From Solimonas sp. (lineage in GTDB: Bacteria > Pseudomonadota > Gammaproteobacteria > Nevskiales > Nevskiaceae), in the NCBI GenBank assembly GCA_030149365.1, contig JASBRP010000033.1:1-64000 (forward strand): a stretch of DNA of 64,000 nucleotides, in the 5' to 3' direction. The notes beneath the pieces are model-generated. The model saw nothing but the letters and a program-made list of their open reading frames with translations. It had not been told where the DNA came from and did no database searches. Of the stretch, positions 11,611 to 20,499 are shown piece after piece. The stretch's first letter is position 1. Every line of letters starts with the position of its first letter. Both the position numbers and the translations under genes were made by a program.

Positions 11611-11712
11611 CGGGAATCGGGAATGGGGAATCGGGAATCGTTGAAGACGGTTCCGGTTCCCCATTCCTTTTTCTTTTGACGATTCCCGATTCTCGATTCC
11701 CGATTCCCGGAG
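11611..11712 (+). mobile_element. Gene-less GGGAATC inverted-repeat cassette (MITE-like)
   Basis: This 102-bp element fills the gap between gap and pgk. Its left end, ACGGGAATCGGGAATGGGGA and the bases after it up to CGTTG, matches base for base the end of the cassette at 1993-2024 (reverse complement). Its right end (TGACGATTCCC to CCCGGAG) matches the other end of that cassette with two differences. Only about 40 bp lie between, with no gene. The final CCCGGAG also supplies the GGAG ribosome-binding site of pgk. Confidence 0.7.
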
Positions 11713-11719
11713 CTTCAAA

Positions 11720-12898
11720 ATGACCGTCCTTCGCATGTCCGACCTGGACCTGACCGGCAAGCGCGTGCTGATCCGCCAGGATCTCAACGTGCCGATCTCC
11801 AATGGCCGCATCACCTCCGACGCGCGCCTGCGCGCCTCGCTGCCGACGCTGAAGCTGGCGCTGGAGAAAGGCGCCTCGGTGCTGGTGGTGTCGCACCTGG
11901 GCCGCCCGAAGGCCGGCAAGTTCGACCCCGAGGCCTCGCTGACGCTGGTGGCCGCCTGGCTCTCCGAGAAGCTCGAGCGCACCGTGCCGCTGATCACCAA
12001 CTGGATCGATGGCATCGCCATGGAGCCGGGCCAGATCGCGCTGGGTGAGAACACCCGCTTCCTCAAGGGCGAGAAGGACAACGACGAGGCACTGTCGAAG
12101 AAGATGGCGTCGCTCTGCGACGTCTACGTGATGGACGCCTTCGGCACCGCGCACCGCGCCGAGGCCTCGACCCACGGCGTGGCGAAGTTCGCGCCGATCG
12201 CCTGCGCCGGACCGCTGCTGGCCGCCGAGCTGGACGCGCTGGGCAAGGCGCTGGCGACGCCGAAGAAGCCGCTGGCGGTGATCGTCGGCGGCAGCAAGGT
12301 TTCCACCAAGCTGGACCTGCTGGAAAACCTGGCCGACGTGGCCGACCAGCTGATCATCGGCGGCGGTATCGCCAACACCTTCCTGGCCGCCATGGGCAAG
12401 CCGGTGGGCAAGTCGCTGCACGAGGCCGACATGCTGGACAAGGCACGTGCGATCCTGGCCAAGATCCAGGCTCGCGGCGGTGACATCCCGCTGCCGGAGG
12501 ACGTGGTGGTGGCCTCCGAGTTCTCCGCCGAGGCGCATGCCGAGGTGCGCAGCGCCGATGAAGTGGAGTCCGACGAGATGATCCTCGACATCGGCCCCAA
12601 GACCCGCAAGAAGCTGGCGGCGCTGCTGAAGTCCTGCGGCACCATCGTCTGGAACGGCCCGGTGGGCGTGTTCGAGTACGACAGCTTTGCCGGCGGCACC
12701 AAGGCCATCGCCGAGGCCATTGCGTCGGCCGATGGATTCTCGCTGGCTGGCGGTGGCGACACCCTGGCGGCGATCGACAAGTTCAAGGTGGCCGAGCGCA
12801 TCGACTACATCTCCACCGGTGGCGGCGCCTTCCTCGAGTTCCTCGAGGGCAAGAAGCTGCCTGCCGTGGAAATCCTCGAGCAGCGCGCCAAGGGCTAG
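11720..12898 (+). CDS. pgk: Phosphoglycerate kinase
   Basis: It transfers phosphate between 1,3-bisphosphoglycerate and ADP. Motifs are [11 protein letters not shown] near residue 16, SHLGRPKAG, the ENTRF segment, [38 protein letters not shown] and the nucleotide loop [15 protein letters not shown]. With 392 residues it is full length. The start ATG lies 7 bp after the GGAG contributed by the upstream repeat cassette, so its translation signal depends on that element. The SNF2 gene follows after 18 bp. Confidence 0.97.
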   Translation: MTVLRMSDLDLTGKRVLIRQDLNVPISNGRITSDARLRASLPTLKLALEKGASVLVVSHLGRPKAGKFDPEASLTLVAAWLSEKLERTVPLITNWIDGIAMEPGQIALGENTRFLKGEKDNDEALSKKMASLCDVYVMDAFGTAHRAEASTHGVAKFAPIACAGPLLAAELDALGKALATPKKPLAVIVGGSKVSTKLDLLENLADVADQLIIGGGIANTFLAAMGKPVGKSLHEADMLDKARAILAKIQARGGDIPLPEDVVVASEFSAEAHAEVRSADEVESDEMILDIGPKTRKKLAALLKSCGTIVWNGPVGVFEYDSFAGGTKAIAEAIASADGFSLAGGGDTLAAIDKFKVAERIDYISTGGGAFLEFLEGKKLPAVEILEQRAKG

Positions 12899-12916
12899 TT
12901 CCAGCCGACCGCGACC

Positions 12917-15124
12917 ATGACGGTGACTCCGCCCTGGCCGCTGCCGGTCGTACGGCTGCTGCGCACGGAACACGGCTACGGTGGCCGTGACGAGCGCGTG
13001 CGCGACTGCGCGCAGTTGCTGTTCGACTATGGCGTACAGCGTTGCCGCTACGGCGAGCCGTCGGTGGGCGAACATGGGCAGGGCTTCCTGCTGCGCGATC
13101 CGACCGCCGAGGACGTGGCCTTCCGGCGCCTGGTGGCGCTGGGGCTGGTGTCCTTCGACCCCAAGCGTCCCTCGCTGCTGACGCCCCACAGCGAGCGCGA
13201 CTGGCTGAAGCTGATGGCCGAGCCGCTGCCGGCGCTGCAGCGCGAGGGCTGGCAGATCGACGTCGATCGCGACTTCAGCTTCCGCTTGTGCGAGCCGGAG
13301 CCCGACTGGCTGCTGCAGATGCAGGAAGGCGAGGGCCGGGACTGGTTCGGCGTGGCGCTGGACGTGGACGTGGAGGGCGAGCGCCTGCCGCTGCTGCCGC
13401 TGCTGGTGGCCTTCCTGCAGGACCCGCGCGCCGGCTGGACGCCGCAGAAATTCGCCGCGCTGGAGGACGACACGCCGCTGTTGCTGCGCGACGAAGCGCG
13501 CGACCGCTGGATCCGCGTGCCGGCCGGCCGGCTCAAGCCGGTGCTCAACCTGCTGCGCGAGCTGTTCACGGCGACCTGGCTCGACGACGGTGGCCGCCTG
13601 TGGCTGCCGCGGCCGCAGGCCCTGACGCTGGACGAGCTGCTGCACCTGCCGCAGTTGCGCTTCGACGGCGAGGCCCCCGGCCCGCTGGCCGGCGTGGTCG
13701 AGGTGGCGCCGCCGGAGGGACTCAACGCCCAGTTGCGCGGTTACCAGCAGCAGGGCCTCAACTGGCTGCAGTTCCTGCGCGCGCAGGGTTTCGGCGGCGT
13801 GCTGGCCGACGACATGGGCCTGGGCAAGACGCTGCAGACCCTGGCCCACCTTCTGCTGGAGAAGGAAAGCGGCCGCATGGACCGCCCCTGCCTGGTGGTG
13901 GCGCCCACCAGCCTGATGTTCAATTGGCGCCGCGAAGCCAAGCGCTATGCCCCGGCGCTGCGCGTGCTGGTGCTGCAGGGCCAGGACCGGCGCCTGCGGC
14001 ACCATGAGATCCGCGACCACGACCTGGTGCTGACCACCTACCCGCTGCTGGCGCGGGATCACGAGGCCCTGTCGCGCCACGAGTACCACCTGCTGGTGCT
14101 GGACGAGGCGCAGTACATCAAGAACAGCCGCTCGCAGGCGGCGCAGAAGGTCAGCCAGCTGCGCGCGCGGCACCGGCTATGCCTCAGCGGTACGCCGATG
14201 GAAAACCATCTCGGCGAGTTCTGGTCGCTGATGAATTTCCTGATGCCGGGTTACCTCGGCAGCGAGGCCGAGTTCCGACAGCGCTACCGCAAGCCGATCG
14301 AGCAGAACGGCGACCAGGATGCGCGCGAGCAGCTGCTGCGCCGCATCAAGCCCTTCCTGCTGCGCCGGACCAAGGCGGAGGTCGCCACGGAGCTGCCGCC
14401 GCGCACCGACCTGATCCGCAGCGTGGCGCTGGAAGGGGCTCAGCGCGAGCTTTACGAGACGCTGCGCCTGTCCATGGACCAGCGCCTGCGCGAGGAGATC
14501 GCTTCCCGCGGCCTGGCGCGCAGCCACATCGTGGTGCTGGACGCGCTGCTGAAGCTGCGCCAGGTCTGCTGCGATCCGCGCTTGCTGAAGATGGACGCGG
14601 CGGCACAGGTCACCGAGTCGGCCAAGCTGCAGCTGTTGATGGACCTGCTGCCGGAGATGCTGGAAGAGGGCCGCCGCATCCTGTTGTTCTCGCAGTTCAC
14701 CAGCATGCTGGAGCTGATCGAGGAGCGCCTGCAGCAGGAGGGCATGCGCTACCTCAAGCTGACCGGCGAGAGTCGCGACCGCGAGTCCCTGGTGGAACGC
14801 TTCCAGCGCGGTGATGCCCCGCTGTTCCTGATCAGCCTCAAGGCTGGCGGCACCGGCTTGAACCTGACCGCTGCCGACACCGTGATCCACTACGATCCCT
14901 GGTGGAACCCGGCGGTGGAGCAGCAGGCCACGGACCGTGCCCACCGCATCGGCCAGGACAAGCCGGTGTTCGTCTACAAGCTGCTCACCGAAGGCACCGT
15001 GGAGCAGAAGATCGCCGAGATGCAGGAGCAGAAGCGTGCGCTGGCCGATGCCCTGCTGGCCGAGTCCGGCAGCATCGCCGGCTGGAGCGAGGACGAGCTG
15101 CGCGCCCTGTTCACCCCGGCCTGA
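12917..15124 (+). CDS. SNF2-family DNA-dependent ATPase/helicase
   Basis: A 735-residue superfamily-2 ATPase of the bacterial SNF2 type (HepA/RapA relatives), expected to move on DNA or remodel protein-DNA complexes. Residues 1-270 are a variable N-terminal region. The motor then shows LRGYQQQGLNWLQFL, Walker A DDMGLGKTLQT near 300, VVAPTSLMFNWRREA, DEAQ box LLVLDEAQYIKN near 395, LSGTPMENHLGEFWSL, and in the second lobe LLFSQFTSM, LISLKAGGTGLNLTAADTVI and TDRAHRIGQ. It lacks the N-terminal SWIM zinc finger and extra length of the about 1000-residue relatives. It follows pgk closely but has no functional link to it that I can see. Confidence 0.92.
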   Translation: MTVTPPWPLPVVRLLRTEHGYGGRDERVRDCAQLLFDYGVQRCRYGEPSVGEHGQGFLLRDPTAEDVAFRRLVALGLVSFDPKRPSLLTPHSERDWLKLMAEPLPALQREGWQIDVDRDFSFRLCEPEPDWLLQMQEGEGRDWFGVALDVDVEGERLPLLPLLVAFLQDPRAGWTPQKFAALEDDTPLLLRDEARDRWIRVPAGRLKPVLNLLRELFTATWLDDGGRLWLPRPQALTLDELLHLPQLRFDGEAPGPLAGVVEVAPPEGLNAQLRGYQQQGLNWLQFLRAQGFGGVLADDMGLGKTLQTLAHLLLEKESGRMDRPCLVVAPTSLMFNWRREAKRYAPALRVLVLQGQDRRLRHHEIRDHDLVLTTYPLLARDHEALSRHEYHLLVLDEAQYIKNSRSQAAQKVSQLRARHRLCLSGTPMENHLGEFWSLMNFLMPGYLGSEAEFRQRYRKPIEQNGDQDAREQLLRRIKPFLLRRTKAEVATELPPRTDLIRSVALEGAQRELYETLRLSMDQRLREEIASRGLARSHIVVLDALLKLRQVCCDPRLLKMDAAAQVTESAKLQLLMDLLPEMLEEGRRILLFSQFTSMLELIEERLQQEGMRYLKLTGESRDRESLVERFQRGDAPLFLISLKAGGTGLNLTAADTVIHYDPWWNPAVEQQATDRAHRIGQDKPVFVYKLLTEGTVEQKIAEMQEQKRALADALLAESGSIAGWSEDELRALFTPA

Positions 15125-15209
15125 GGCCCTGGTCCCCGCGCGGCGTCCTCTTGATTCGCCAGCCCATCCGCTCCATGGTAGGCGTATCGATCTTCATGGA
15201 GAGCCTTCG

Positions 15210-15800
15210 ATGCCCCGTCTTTTTCAAGCCGGCCTGCTGGGCCTGGCGCTGCTGCTGAGTGGCTGCGGCTATAACGCCCTGCAGGGCCAGGACGAGGCCA
15301 TCAAGGCATCCTGGGCGGAGGTGTTGAACCAGTACCAGCGCCGCGCCGACCTGGTGCCCAACCTCGTCGCCACGGTCAAGGGCTATGCCCAGCAGGAGCA
15401 GGACGTGCTGGTGCAGGTGACCGAGGCCCGCGCCCGCGTCGGCTCGGTCAACATCAATGCCGGCAGCTTCGAGGACGAGGCGGCACTCAAGCAGTTCGCC
15501 AGTGCGCAGGGCGAGCTGTCGTCCGCGCTGTCGCGCCTGCTGGTGGTATCCGAGAACTATCCGCAGCTGAAGTCGGACACGCTGTTCCGCGACCTGCAGG
15601 CGCAGCTCGAGGGCACCGAGAACCGCATCACCGTGGCGCGCAACCGCTATATCGAGTCGGTGCAGGTCTACAACACGACGGTGCGCTCCTTCCCCACCAA
15701 CCTCACCGCGATGGCGACCGGAGCCAAGGTCAAGCCGAGCTTCACGGTGGAGAACGAGAAGGCTATCGCCGAGCCGCCCAAGGTGGACTTCGGCAAGTAA
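15210..15800 (+). CDS. lemA: LemA family lipoprotein
   Basis: A 196-residue LemA protein: signal with lipobox LLLSGC (Cys17), then helical signature segments EVLNQYQRRADLVPNLVATV and YAQQEQDVLVQVTEARARV, and a C-terminal NRITVARNRYIESVQVYNTTVRSFP. LemA proteins form helical bundles tied to the membrane; their job is not settled, though they often travel with TPM-domain proteins, as here. The start at 15210 places the lipobox at the right distance. Two TPM genes and a MoxR ATPase follow at short spacing. Confidence 0.93.
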   Translation: MPRLFQAGLLGLALLLSGCGYNALQGQDEAIKASWAEVLNQYQRRADLVPNLVATVKGYAQQEQDVLVQVTEARARVGSVNINAGSFEDEAALKQFASAQGELSSALSRLLVVSENYPQLKSDTLFRDLQAQLEGTENRITVARNRYIESVQVYNTTVRSFPTNLTAMATGAKVKPSFTVENEKAIAEPPKVDFGK

Positions 15801-15809
15801 GCGCGCTCC

Positions 15810-16697
15810 ATGCTCCGGCGCCTGCTGGCGGTACTGGCCTTGCTGGCCGTTTTCACCGTGTCCGCCGAGGTCGCGGTGCCGGAGCTGCGCACGCGGGTCA
15901 CCGATCTGACCGGCACGCTCGGCTTCGGCGAACGCGAGCGCCTGGAGAGCAAGCTGGACAAGCTCGAACGCGAGCATGGCAGCCAGGTGGCGGTGCTGCT
16001 GGTGCCGACGACGCAGCCGGAATCGATCGAGCAGTATTCGATCCGCGTGGCCGAGGCCTGGAAGATCGGGCGCAAGGAACAGGACGACGGCGTGCTGCTG
16101 CTGGTAGCCAAGGATGACCGCAAGCTGCGCATCGAGGTCGGCTACGGCCTGGAGGGCGCGATCCCGGACGCCGTGGCCAAGCGCATCATCGAGGAGATCA
16201 TCCTGCCTCGTTTCCGCGAAGGCGACTTTGCCGGCGGCGTGGAGGACGGCACCGAGCGCCTGATGGCGTTGATCCAGGGCGAAAGCCTGCCACCGCCACC
16301 GGCTCGCCAGGCGAAACGCGATTTCGATGTGCGGTCCCTGCTGTCCGTGCTAGGCGTCGCATTCCTGGTGCTGTTGGCGACCGGCGGCAGCCTGCGGCGT
16401 GCGGTGATCAGCAGCCTGGTCTCGGGCGCCGTCACCTACCCCCTCGGGCTGTTCCTGCTGGGCAACGCCTTTGTCGCTGCCTTTGTCGCGGTGGCGGTTG
16501 GCCTGCTGTTCTTCGTGGTCGGCTTGCTGGGCGGATTCTCCGGCGGTGGCGGAAGCTGGCCCTCCAGCGGCGGCTGGGGTAGCGGCAGCCATGGCAGCTG
16601 GGGTAGCGGAGGTGGTTGGGGCGGTGGCTTCGGCGGCGGTGGCTTCGGCGGCGGCGGTGGCGGATTCGGTGGCGGTGGCGCCTCGGGAGGCTGGTGA
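15810..16697 (+). CDS. TPM-domain membrane protein with glycine-rich tail (YgcG-like)
   Basis: This 295-residue protein has a signal peptide (to about residue 20), a TPM domain at about 25-155 (RVTDLTGTLGFGERERLESKL, DDGVLLLVAKDDRKLRIEVGYGLEGAIPD), two membrane segments near 180-197 and 212-238, and a C-terminal run of Gly with Ser, Trp and Phe ending ASGGW. TPM proteins of this architecture pair with LemA across bacteria and are proposed to act in photosystem repair or envelope maintenance; here the partner LemA ends 9 bp upstream. The Gly-rich end is typical of the family. Confidence 0.88.
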   Translation: MLRRLLAVLALLAVFTVSAEVAVPELRTRVTDLTGTLGFGERERLESKLDKLEREHGSQVAVLLVPTTQPESIEQYSIRVAEAWKIGRKEQDDGVLLLVAKDDRKLRIEVGYGLEGAIPDAVAKRIIEEIILPRFREGDFAGGVEDGTERLMALIQGESLPPPPARQAKRDFDVRSLLSVLGVAFLVLLATGGSLRRAVISSLVSGAVTYPLGLFLLGNAFVAAFVAVAVGLLFFVVGLLGGFSGGGGSWPSSGGWGSGSHGSWGSGGGWGGGFGGGGFGGGGGGFGGGGASGGW

Positions 16698-16698
16698 G

Positions 16699-17199
16699 AT
16701 GAGACTGCGCCGCTTGATGCGACACATGATGGCCGGCCCCTGGACCCTGCGCCGGCTATTCCCGGCGCCGGTGCTGGCCGAGATCGAGGCGGCGGTGAAA
16801 GCACTCGAGGCCCGTCATGCCGGCGAGATCCGCTTCGCCATCGAGGCGGCGCTCGATCCGGCGGCGGTCTGGGGCGGCATCACGCCGCGCCAGCGGGCCA
16901 TCCAGGCCTTTGCGCAGCTCGGGGTCTGGGACACCGCGCACAACGACGGCGTGCTGATCTACCTGCTGCTGGCTGATCGCGATGTGGAGATCGTTGCTGA
17001 CCGCGGCGCCGGTGGCGGCGGCGTGCCCCAGGAAGAATGGGAGGCCTGCTGCCGCGCCATGGAGCGGCATTTCGGAAAGGGCGATTTCCGTTCCGGGGCG
17101 CTGGCCGGCATCGAGGCCGTGGCCGGCGTGCTGGCGCGCCATGGCCCCGGCCGCAGTGACGCCGGCAACGAACTGCCGGACCGCCCCGCCATCCTTTAA
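16699..17199 (+). CDS. Second, cytoplasmic-type TPM-domain protein
   Basis: A 166-residue TPM protein without signal peptide or clear membrane segment: EIEAAVKALEARHAGEIRFAIEAAL, RAIQAFAQLGVWDTAHNDGVLIYLLLADRDVEIVAD and GALAGIEAVAGVL. The ATG at 16699 lies one base beyond the stop of the first TPM gene. Such LemA / TPM / short-TPM triplets are common in gamma- and betaproteobacteria, and the three probably act in one complex at the inner membrane; the biochemical role is not known. The closing TGDR-like tail (RSDAGNELPDRP) is uninformative. Confidence 0.85.
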   Translation: MRLRRLMRHMMAGPWTLRRLFPAPVLAEIEAAVKALEARHAGEIRFAIEAALDPAAVWGGITPRQRAIQAFAQLGVWDTAHNDGVLIYLLLADRDVEIVADRGAGGGGVPQEEWEACCRAMERHFGKGDFRSGALAGIEAVAGVLARHGPGRSDAGNELPDRPAIL

Positions 17200-17235
17200 A
17201 CTGCGGCTCTTACGCACTTTTCCGAGGACCGCCCC

Positions 17236-18075
17236 GTGCGCTTTCAGGGTACCGATACCTACGTTGCCACCAACGACCTGATGATGGCCGTCAATGCCGC
17301 CGTGACGCTGCAGCGCCCGCTGCTGGTCAAGGGCGAGCCCGGCACCGGCAAGACGCAGCTGGCGCGTGAAATCGCCACGGCGATGGGCCGCCCCTTCATC
17401 GACTGGGCGATCAAGTCCACCACCAAGGCCCAGCACGGACTCTACGAGTACGACGCAGTGTCGCGCCTGCGCGACTCGCAGCTCGGCCAGGAGTCGGTCA
17501 AGGACATCCGCAACTACATCATCAGGGGCAAGCTCTGGGAGGCCTTCGACAGCGAGGTGGCCCCGGTGCTGCTGATCGACGAGATCGACAAGGCCGACAT
17601 CGAGTTCCCCAACGACCTGCTGCGCGAGCTCGACCAGATGGAGTTCTACGTCTACGAGACGCGCGAGACGGTCAAGGCCAAGAATCGCCCCATCATCATC
17701 ATCACCTCCAACAACGAAAAGGAGCTGCCGGACGCCTTCCTGCGCCGCTGCTTCTTCCACTACATCCGCTTCCCGGACAAGGAGACGATGCAGCAGATCG
17801 TCGACGTCCATTTCCCGGGGCTGAAGAAGCACCTGATCAAGGAGGCCATGGAGGTGTTCTTCGGCCTGCGCGACATCCCCGGCCTGAAGAAGAAGCCCTC
17901 GACCTCGGAGCTGCTGGACTGGCTCAAGCTGCTGCTGGCCGAGGACATCGACCCGACCGTGCTGCACGATGCCTCGACCAAGAAGTCGTTGCCGCCGCTC
18001 TACGGCGCCCTGCTGAAGAACGAAGCTGACGTGCACCTGTTTGAACGCGTGGCCTTCATGGCCAGGCGTTCATAA
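17236..18075 (+). CDS. MoxR-family AAA+ ATPase
   Basis: A 279-residue AAA+ protein starting with GTG. Walker A is KGEPGTGKTQLA (about residues 32-43), Walker B is APVLLIDEIDKADIEFPNDL (about 110-130), sensor 1 is IIIITSNNEKELPDAFLRRC, and the lid follows. MoxR ATPases act as chaperones that insert metals or cofactors or mature protein complexes, usually with a VWA-domain partner; no VWA gene follows here. It lies 36 bp past the LemA/TPM genes. The last 44 bp of the gene are duplicated just downstream with an insert between, without changing the protein's end. Confidence 0.9.
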   Translation: MRFQGTDTYVATNDLMMAVNAAVTLQRPLLVKGEPGTGKTQLAREIATAMGRPFIDWAIKSTTKAQHGLYEYDAVSRLRDSQLGQESVKDIRNYIIRGKLWEAFDSEVAPVLLIDEIDKADIEFPNDLLRELDQMEFYVYETRETVKAKNRPIIIITSNNEKELPDAFLRRCFFHYIRFPDKETMQQIVDVHFPGLKKHLIKEAMEVFFGLRDIPGLKKKPSTSELLDWLKLLLAEDIDPTVLHDASTKKSLPPLYGALLKNEADVHLFERVAFMARRS

Positions 18076-18176
18076 CAGTCCTCATCAAGCCTGTCCTGAG
18101 TGTCCGCGCCTTGGCGCGGATGTATCGAAGGATGCACCTGTTTGAACGTGTGGCCTTCATGGCCAGGCGTTCGTAA
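18032..18176 (+). repeat. 44-bp direct duplication of the moxR 3' end around a 57-bp insert
   Basis: Positions 18032-18075 (end of the MoxR gene with its stop) recur at 18133-18176 with two mismatches, both preserving a TAA stop. The 57-bp spacer contains a perfect hairpin TCCGCGCC-TT-GGCGCGGA (18103-18120) flanked by CCTGTCCTGAG and TATCGAAGGA, which resembles the TGTCCTGAGC...TCGAAGG dispersed repeats found in many bacteria. Either copy could end the gene with the same amino acids. Confidence 0.8.
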
Positions 18177-18189
18177 GGATGCCGGCTGA

Positions 18190-18224
18190 ACGAAAAACGG
18201 CGCCCTCGGGGCGCCGTTTTTCGT
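18190..18224. terminator. Bidirectional intrinsic terminator
   Basis: AAAAACGGCGCC and GGCGCCGTTTTT form a stem with A and T runs on both sides, so it can stop the plus-strand MoxR transcript and the minus-strand FHA transcript, which converge here. Confidence 0.85.
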
Positions 18225-18236
18225 TGCGACGAAGCT

Positions 18237-19292
18237 TCAGACGAACAGGAAGGCCACGGTGCGTGCCAGCTCGCCGATCGCGGCGTCGGCACTGGAGTGG
18301 CAGCGGTCCGGCATGCCGGTCATGCGCAGCCAGACGCCGGAGATCACGCCGGTCTTGTGGTCCGGGTGCTCCTGGCTCAGCGTGATGAACTGCTGTGGCA
18401 GCTTCGGGTCGGGCTGAACGCGGATCGTGACCTCGCCGCTGCGGCGCGAGATGTTGAAGTAGCGGATGCGCGCGTCGTCCTTGAGCTTGATCTGCAGCTT
18501 CTCGCAGTAGCCCACGATCTTTTCCCACTCCGCGCGCAGCTTGGCCTCGCTCTCCTGCTTGTCCTGCTGCTCGCGTTCACGGTGCGCGCGGATCGAGCGC
18601 GCCATGCCCTCCAGGGGATCGGCGGCCGACGGGGCAGGGGCGGCCTCGGCGGGCTTGGGGGCGTCCAGGTCGGGCAGGATGAAGTTGAAGCCGGCGATCG
18701 GCGACGGCGGGGTGCTGGCAGCCGGCGGCGCTGCCTTGGGCGCCGGAGCGGCGGCCACGGGCGGCGGAGGAGGGGGCGGTGGCGGGGCGGGCGGCGGTGG
18801 CGGAGCCAGGACGGCGCTCAGGGCCGGGATCAGGAAGGGCTCGGTGCCCGGATCGCTGGAACTGGCCGACAGGCGCGGGGGCACCGGCACGCCCGACACA
18901 CCGGTCAGCGGCAGGGTGGCGTCCGGTGGCGGTTCCTGGAGCGGCAAGGGGGCACGCATGATGGTGGTCGCCATGGTGTCGGCGGCCGCGGCAGACGAGG
19001 CGCCGGCAACCTGGTCATGGAATTCCAGGCGTTGCGCGCCGATATAGATGACGTCGCCGTTCTTCAGGGGGGCCCGGCTGATGCGCTGGCCGTTGAGGAT
19101 CGTGCCGTTGCTGCTCTTGAGGTCCTCGACGAAATAGCGGCCGTTGACGTAACCGATCATGGCGTGACGACCCGACGCGAACGTGTCGGGCAGCACGATG
19201 TGGTTATCCGGCCGGCGGCCGATCGACAGCGAGGTCTGGCCCAACGGCCATTCCTCGGTCGCGGCCCCCGACTTGCGGATGATCTTTGCCAT
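18237..19292 (-). CDS. FHA-domain protein with conserved C-terminal domain (paralogue 1)
   Basis: A 351-residue cytoplasmic-type protein. The FHA domain (about residues 5-95) reads phosphothreonine motifs: SLSIGRRPDNHIVLPD, SGRHAMIGY and the LKSSNGTILNG loop with the conserved Gly-Arg, Ser-x-x-His-like and Asn-Gly features. A Pro/Ala-rich linker with long proline runs spans about 110-225. From about 225 a charged helix (SIRAHREREQQDKQESEAKL) leads to a domain shared with the downstream paralogue (FNISRRSGEVTIRV, GVWLRMTGMPDRC). I do not recognise that domain. A Ser/Thr kinase at 58.7 kb could supply phospho-ligands. Confidence 0.85.
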   Translation of the reverse strand: MAKIIRKSGAATEEWPLGQTSLSIGRRPDNHIVLPDTFASGRHAMIGYVNGRYFVEDLKSSNGTILNGQRISRAPLKNGDVIYIGAQRLEFHDQVAGASSAAAADTMATTIMRAPLPLQEPPPDATLPLTGVSGVPVPPRLSASSSDPGTEPFLIPALSAVLAPPPPPAPPPPPPPPPVAAAPAPKAAPPAASTPPSPIAGFNFILPDLDAPKPAEAAPAPSAADPLEGMARSIRAHREREQQDKQESEAKLRAEWEKIVGYCEKLQIKLKDDARIRYFNISRRSGEVTIRVQPDPKLPQQFITLSQEHPDHKTGVISGVWLRMTGMPDRCHSSADAAIGELARTVAFLFV

Positions 19293-19539
19293 CTCGGTCC
19301 TGGGTCCTGGTACGGGTGCGAATCCTCGATGTGACATTGTCGGCAGGCGCGGGGACACATGCAATGGATAGCCCACCACATCCCCCGATATGGGTTGGCC
19401 ACCGGCGCTCAGGCGAGCCGGATTCGTCTTCGAGCCCCCGTGCAAGATTCGCGCCTCCCGGATCCCCGGGGGCTCAGGGGGCCGTGGCGGAGCGTCGCTG
19501 ACAAAATTGGTCAGCTTCTGACGCCCTGTACAGGATGCC

Positions 19540-20430
19540 TCAGGCGATCAGGAACGCCAACTCGCGGACCAGTTCCGCCATCACCTCCCGGGCGGTGGCA
19601 TAGCAGCGGTCGCCCTGGCCGGTACGGCGCAGCCAGATCCCGGTGAGCGCGTGGCCCTTGTCCTCCGGATGTTCCAGGGACAGCTGGGTGAAGGTCACCG
19701 GCAGGTCGGCGGCGCGCTGGGCGCGGATGATGATGTCGTTGTTGCGTCGTGAGATCGCAAAGTAATGGACGCGCGGATCGCCCTCCACCCGCAGCTTGAG
19801 CTGTTCGGCGGAGGCGACGGCCTGGCTCCACTCGGCCTGCAGGCGCGCCTGGACACCTTCGCGCTCCTGTTGTTCGCGCTCGCGGTGCGAGCGGATCGAG
19901 CCGACCAGCTGGTCCAGCAGCCCGGAAGGCGGCGTGTCGATGGGCTGGCGCACTTCGGGCCCGACATCCGGCAGGGCGCTCAGCAGCGACAGGTCGAACG
20001 GGCCTGCCGGGGCGGGTGCCGCCGGCGGGGGCGTGAGCGGGCTGGCCACGGTCGGAACGGGCAGGGCCGGCGCCGGTGTGGGGGGCAGCGGGGCCGGGGC
20101 CACGCCGGGGCGATGGGCCGTTGCCGGCGGCGGGGCGCGGGTGACCGGCGGGTCGACGAACTCCAGGCGTTGCAGGCCGATCAGGATGGTGTCCCCGTGG
20201 CGCAGCGGCGATTGCCGCACGGCGGAGCCGTTGAGGCGGGTGCCGTGGGTGGTCTTCAGGTCCTCGATGTAATGGCGGCCATCGGCGAAGCCCACCACGG
20301 CATGCTGCGGCGCGGTGTAGGCGTTGTCGATGACGACGTTATTGTCGGGACGGCGGCCGATGGTCAGCTGGAACGAACCCAGCTCGATCTCTTCCGCCCC
20401 TTCCCGCGTCCTTCTGACAATCTTTGCCAT
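19540..20430 (-). CDS. FHA-domain protein with conserved C-terminal domain (paralogue 2)
   Basis: A 296-residue paralogue of the next gene. The FHA domain (about 5-92) shows QLTIGRRPDNNVVIDN, APQHAVVGF and LKTTHGTRLNG. A Pro/Ala linker (about 95-165) precedes the shared C-terminal domain: SIRSHREREQQEREGVQARL, YFAISRRNNDIIIRAQ, LEHPEDKGHALTGIWLRRTG and ELVRELAFLIA. The two genes lie head to tail with a 247-bp gap in which I see no gene. The arrangement suggests a tandem duplication followed by divergence of the linkers. Confidence 0.85.
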   Translation of the reverse strand: MAKIVRRTREGAEEIELGSFQLTIGRRPDNNVVIDNAYTAPQHAVVGFADGRHYIEDLKTTHGTRLNGSAVRQSPLRHGDTILIGLQRLEFVDPPVTRAPPPATAHRPGVAPAPLPPTPAPALPVPTVASPLTPPPAAPAPAGPFDLSLLSALPDVGPEVRQPIDTPPSGLLDQLVGSIRSHREREQQEREGVQARLQAEWSQAVASAEQLKLRVEGDPRVHYFAISRRNNDIIIRAQRAADLPVTFTQLSLEHPEDKGHALTGIWLRRTGQGDRCYATAREVMAELVRELAFLIA

Positions 20431-20499
20431 GATCCCCGGATACCGACATCCCCGAAGGGATATTGTCCGATGCCGGGGTAAGCCGGTAAAGGTATCCGG

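Noticed and set aside
16500-16697. Tandem-repeat or CRISPR-like pattern of GGC-rich units
   Set aside because: It is the coding sequence of the glycine-rich tail of a TPM protein; units are irregular and in frame.
18777-18850. GC-rich repeat in the FHA gene
   Set aside because: It encodes the proline-rich linker of the FHA protein and is not a separate element.
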